A program made the position numbers and the translations under genes. The notes beneath the pieces were generated by a model that had not been told where the DNA came from, ran no database searches, and saw only the letters and a list, made by a program, of their open reading frames with translations. Below are positions 5,428-7,572 of a stretch of 7,572 bases of DNA, piece by piece (position 1 is the first letter of the stretch; every line of letters starts with the position of its first letter). The DNA comes from Synergistaceae bacterium (GTDB lineage: Bacteria > Synergistota > Synergistia > Synergistales > Synergistaceae), in NCBI GenBank assembly GCA_012728505.1, contig JAAYEY010000257.1, positions 1-7,572 on the forward strand, written 5' to 3'.

Positions 5428-7395
5428 TTACACGAGCAACGGAGCCAAAACTGTGGCAACGACTGACATTAACTTTATTAGGATATTCAAACTGGGGCCC
5501 GCTGTGTCCTTAAATGGGTCGCCAACTGTATCTCCCACTACTGCTGCCGCATGAGGCGCCGTTCCTTTACCGCCGTGATGCCCTGCTTCAATGTACTTCT
5601 TAGCGTTGTCCCATGCTCCACCAGCATTTGACATAAAGATAGCCATCATTACACCTGTAACGATAGATCCTCCGAGAAGACCTCCGAGGGCTTCGGCGCC
5701 AAGTACGTATCCAACGGCTACTGGTACAAGCACCGCCATAAGACCGGGAAGTATCATCTCGTGAAGAGCTGCAACTGTTGAAATATCTATGCATCGCTCG
5801 TACTCGGGACGACCAGTTCCTTCCATAATCCCGGGAATCTCTCTAAATTGTCTGCGAACCTCTTCAATCATCTTTTCAGCAGCTCTGGTAACAGCCTGGA
5901 TTGAAAGCGCGCTAAATACGAAAGGAAGCAGACCTCCAATAAAGAGTCCGACCATTACCTTCGGATCTTTAAGGTCTATTGCGGCAAGATTTGTAGCTTG
6001 AGCGTAAGCAACGAAAAGAGCGAGCGCGGTCAAAGCAGCAGAACCGATGGCAAGACCTTTGCCCACCGCAGCAGTGGTGTTTCCTACTGCATCGAGTCTG
6101 TCTGTAATCTGGCGCACCTCTTCAGGAAGATTTGCCATTTCAGCTATTCCACCTGCATTGTCAGCTATTGGTCCATATGCGTCTACTGAAAGCGCCATAC
6201 CTGTGATAGAAAGCATGCCTACAGCAGCACATGCTATTCCGTAAAGTCCTCCAAACCTGACTCCGGCGAGAATAGCTATGCAAACAAGAATAACTGGTAT
6301 CGCAGTTGATTTCATACCTATTCCGAGACCTGCAAGGATATTCGTAGCGGCTCCTGTCTCAGAAGCTGCCGCAATCTCCTTAACGCTTGAATATGCATCT
6401 GATGTGTAATATTCTGTCGCTGCTCCGATAAGCATCCCAGATACAACTCCTGATACTACTGCGTAAAAAAGTGTAAGTTCTCCTGCGAATACCCAGCGTG
6501 TAATGAAGAATGTGCCGACTATCATAAAGATTCCGGTTGAACCAAGTCCATACCGAAGAGCCTTTGATGGATCTCCACCCTCTTTGACTTTAACGAAGAA
6601 GGTTCCAAGTATCGAGGCTACAATGCCAACAGCCGCAATAAGAAGTGGATACATCACACCGGCAAGACCAGCTACGAGCACTCCGATTACCATTGCAGCT
6701 ATGACCGAGTTTACATATGATTCAAAGAGGTCTGCACCCATACCTGCTATATCTCCGACGTTGTCGCCAACATTGTCAGCTATGACTGCGGGGTTTCGGG
6801 GGTCATCTTCCGGAATTCCTGCTTCTACCTTACCAACAAGGTCAGCTCCTACGTCAGCAGCCTTGGTAAAAATACCTCCACCAACACGTGCAAAAAGTGC
6901 GATTAAACTGGCTCCGAAACCGAAGGACGTGATTGTGCTGGGATCTCCAAAGATAACAAACATACCAACAACGCCCAGAAGCCCTACTCCAACGACAGTC
7001 ATCCCCATTACACTTCCACCGGTAAAGGCTATGGCAAGTGCTCCGTTCATGCCTTTCATCGCTGCAAAAGCTGTTTTCCCATTCGCCTTTGTCGCCACTT
7101 TCATCCCTACGTATCCCGTTAAACCGCTGCAGAGCGCTCCTGATACAAAGCAAATCGCACTGGGAACACCTATTTTCCACGCGAGAAGAGCTGCAACTAT
7201 TATGACAAAAGGAGCAAGGGCTTTGTACTCTCTGTAGAGAAAGGTCATAGCACCGCTCTGAATAATGCCGGAAAGCTCATTTATCCTATCATGATCAACT
7301 TTGAATGCATTGATTTTACTAGAAGCATAGGCTGCGTAAAGAAGTGCAACAACAGCTATACCTCCTATGACACCTAAAATTTGCAAAATTTCCAT
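5428..7395 (-). CDS. hppA: Membrane-integral pyrophosphatase, predicted K+-dependent and Na+-pumping
   Basis: This 655-residue, multi-helix membrane protein hydrolyses pyrophosphate and pumps Na+ and/or H+ outward. Substrate-site motifs are all present: [11 protein letters not shown] (181-191), DNVGDNVGD (207-215), [12 protein letters not shown] (405-416) and [17 protein letters not shown] (621-637). The [10 protein letters not shown] motif (438-447) has Ala442 and Gly445 where K+-independent enzymes have Lys and Thr, so K+ dependence is predicted. The gate helix reads DLFES (222-226), with Glu225 at the position used by Na+-PPases such as that of Thermotoga maritima; H+-only plant enzymes have Gly there and a Glu later in the helix. 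Dual Na+/H+ pumping cannot be excluded. The ATG has AAGGGGGT 10 bases upstream. The gene has its own promoter, and a strong hairpin follows it, so it is probably mostly monocistronic. Confidence 0.96.
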   Translation of the reverse strand: MEILQILGVIGGIAVVALLYAAYASSKINAFKVDHDRINELSGIIQSGAMTFLYREYKALAPFVIIVAALLAWKIGVPSAICFVSGALCSGLTGYVGMKVATKANGKTAFAAMKGMNGALAIAFTGGSVMGMTVVGVGLLGVVGMFVIFGDPSTITSFGFGASLIALFARVGGGIFTKAADVGADLVGKVEAGIPEDDPRNPAVIADNVGDNVGDIAGMGADLFESYVNSVIAAMVIGVLVAGLAGVMYPLLIAAVGIVASILGTFFVKVKEGGDPSKALRYGLGSTGIFMIVGTFFITRWVFAGELTLFYAVVSGVVSGMLIGAATEYYTSDAYSSVKEIAAASETGAATNILAGLGIGMKSTAIPVILVCIAILAGVRFGGLYGIACAAVGMLSITGMALSVDAYGPIADNAGGIAEMANLPEEVRQITDRLDAVGNTTAAVGKGLAIGSAALTALALFVAYAQATNLAAIDLKDPKVMVGLFIGGLLPFVFSALSIQAVTRAAEKMIEEVRRQFREIPGIMEGTGRPEYERCIDISTVAALHEMILPGLMAVLVPVAVGYVLGAEALGGLLGGSIVTGVMMAIFMSNAGGAWDNAKKYIEAGHHGGKGTAPHAAAVVGDTVGDPFKDTAGPSLNILIKLMSVVATVLAPLLV

Positions 7396-7405
7396 TGGAA
7401 AAGCT

Positions 7406-7413
7406 ACCCCCTT
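7406..7413 (-). promoter_or_regulatory. hppA ribosome-binding site
   Basis: AAGGGGGT on the minus strand stands 10 bases before the hppA ATG. It is again the GGGGG form of the Shine-Dalgarno sequence, as at yajC and rex, and confirms the start at 7395. Confidence 0.7.
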
Positions 7414-7430
7414 GAAGGTTGTGTTTTTTA

Positions 7431-7445
7431 TCAGCTTTTAGCTGA
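7431..7445 (-). other. Small stem-loop in the hppA 5' leader
   Basis: On the minus strand TCAGCT AAA AGCTGA forms a perfect 6-pair stem with a 3-base loop, near the expected 5' end of the hppA mRNA and about 18 bases upstream of its ribosome-binding site. It is followed by TAAAAAACAC, so it is not a terminator. It could protect the 5' end of the message, or be a chance palindrome. Confidence 0.4.
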
Positions 7446-7456
7446 CCCAATTTGTC

Positions 7457-7485
7457 ATTATATCTACTTTCAATTTAACTTACAA
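7457..7485 (-). promoter_or_regulatory. Candidate sigma70-type promoter for hppA
   Basis: On the minus strand TTGTAA (7485-7480, 4 of 6) and a perfect TATAAT (7462-7457) are 17 bases apart. Upstream, 7486-7535 is full of A and T runs, as expected of an UP element. Transcription would start near 7450, giving a leader of about 55 bases that includes the stem-loop at 7431-7445. The rest of the gap to the window edge shows no convincing gene on either strand. Confidence 0.6.
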
Positions 7486-7572
7486 CCTTTAAAAAAACTT
7501 TGTTCCTTTTTTAACCTTTTCTTATCGTTTTAAATCTCGTTGATTTAGATTTTAGCCATGGCATAAATAATG

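Noticed and set aside
6503..7237. Long plus-strand open frame (244 codons) opposite hppA
   Set aside because: It is a shadow of the hppA reading frame: Pro/Thr/Ala/Ile-rich product, no family resemblance, and it lies wholly inside a certain gene.
7531..7547. Inverted repeat TAAATC-N5-GATTTA near the right edge as a terminator
   Set aside because: It has only six AT-rich pairs, with no proper T-run after it on the minus strand and a broken one on the plus strand.
1..7572. A new multi-gene system such as defence, biosynthetic or mobile
   Set aside because: All seven genes belong to known housekeeping families, with no transposase, integrase, toxin, attachment site or composition break visible.

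Overview
The window reads as an ordinary bacterial chromosomal housekeeping segment, with every recognisable gene on the minus strand. In transcription order (right to left) it holds a membrane-integral pyrophosphatase (hppA, predicted K+-dependent and Na+-pumping), DNA primase (dnaG), the primary sigma factor (rpoD), a small S4-domain RNA-binding protein of the RqcP/YabO/Hsp15 type, the NADH-sensing repressor Rex, YajC, and the first 33 codons of secD, which runs off the left edge. Rex, an RqcP-like S4 protein, a K+-dependent Na+-type pyrophosphatase, TTG starts and strong Shine-Dalgarno sites suggest an anaerobic bacterium of moderate GC, perhaps Synergistota or a Firmicutes/Thermotogota relative. 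That placement is inference and was not tested by any search.

Layout. Positions 7396-7572 are non-coding and carry a good sigma70-type promoter and a short leader hairpin for hppA (5428-7395). A strong intrinsic-terminator-like hairpin follows hppA and abuts the dnaG ribosome-binding site. dnaG (3579-5330) and rpoD (2011-3582) overlap by ATGA and look translationally coupled, the classic primase-sigma pair but without rpsU next to it. A 207-bp AT-rich gap leads to the S4 gene (1531-1803) with its own candidate promoter. A 177-bp gap with a very good promoter leads to rex (721-1353). After a 116-bp gap comes yajC (194-604), then a second terminator-like hairpin pressed against the secD ribosome-binding site.

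How the genes relate. dnaG-rpoD link replication priming and housekeeping transcription. yajC-secD is the accessory part of the Sec translocon, which uses ion-motive force. hppA can build a Na+ or H+ gradient from pyrophosphate released by biosynthesis. Rex senses NADH/NAD+. The S4 protein probably binds RNA in ribosome quality control or assembly. These are neighbours rather than one pathway.

I found no mobile element, CRISPR array, RNA gene or new multi-gene system. The points most worth a second look are the Lys/Thr/Glu/Pro repeat tail at the N-terminus of RpoD, the two terminator-like hairpins that leave no room for a promoter before the next gene, and the residues in the pyrophosphatase that predict ion specificity.
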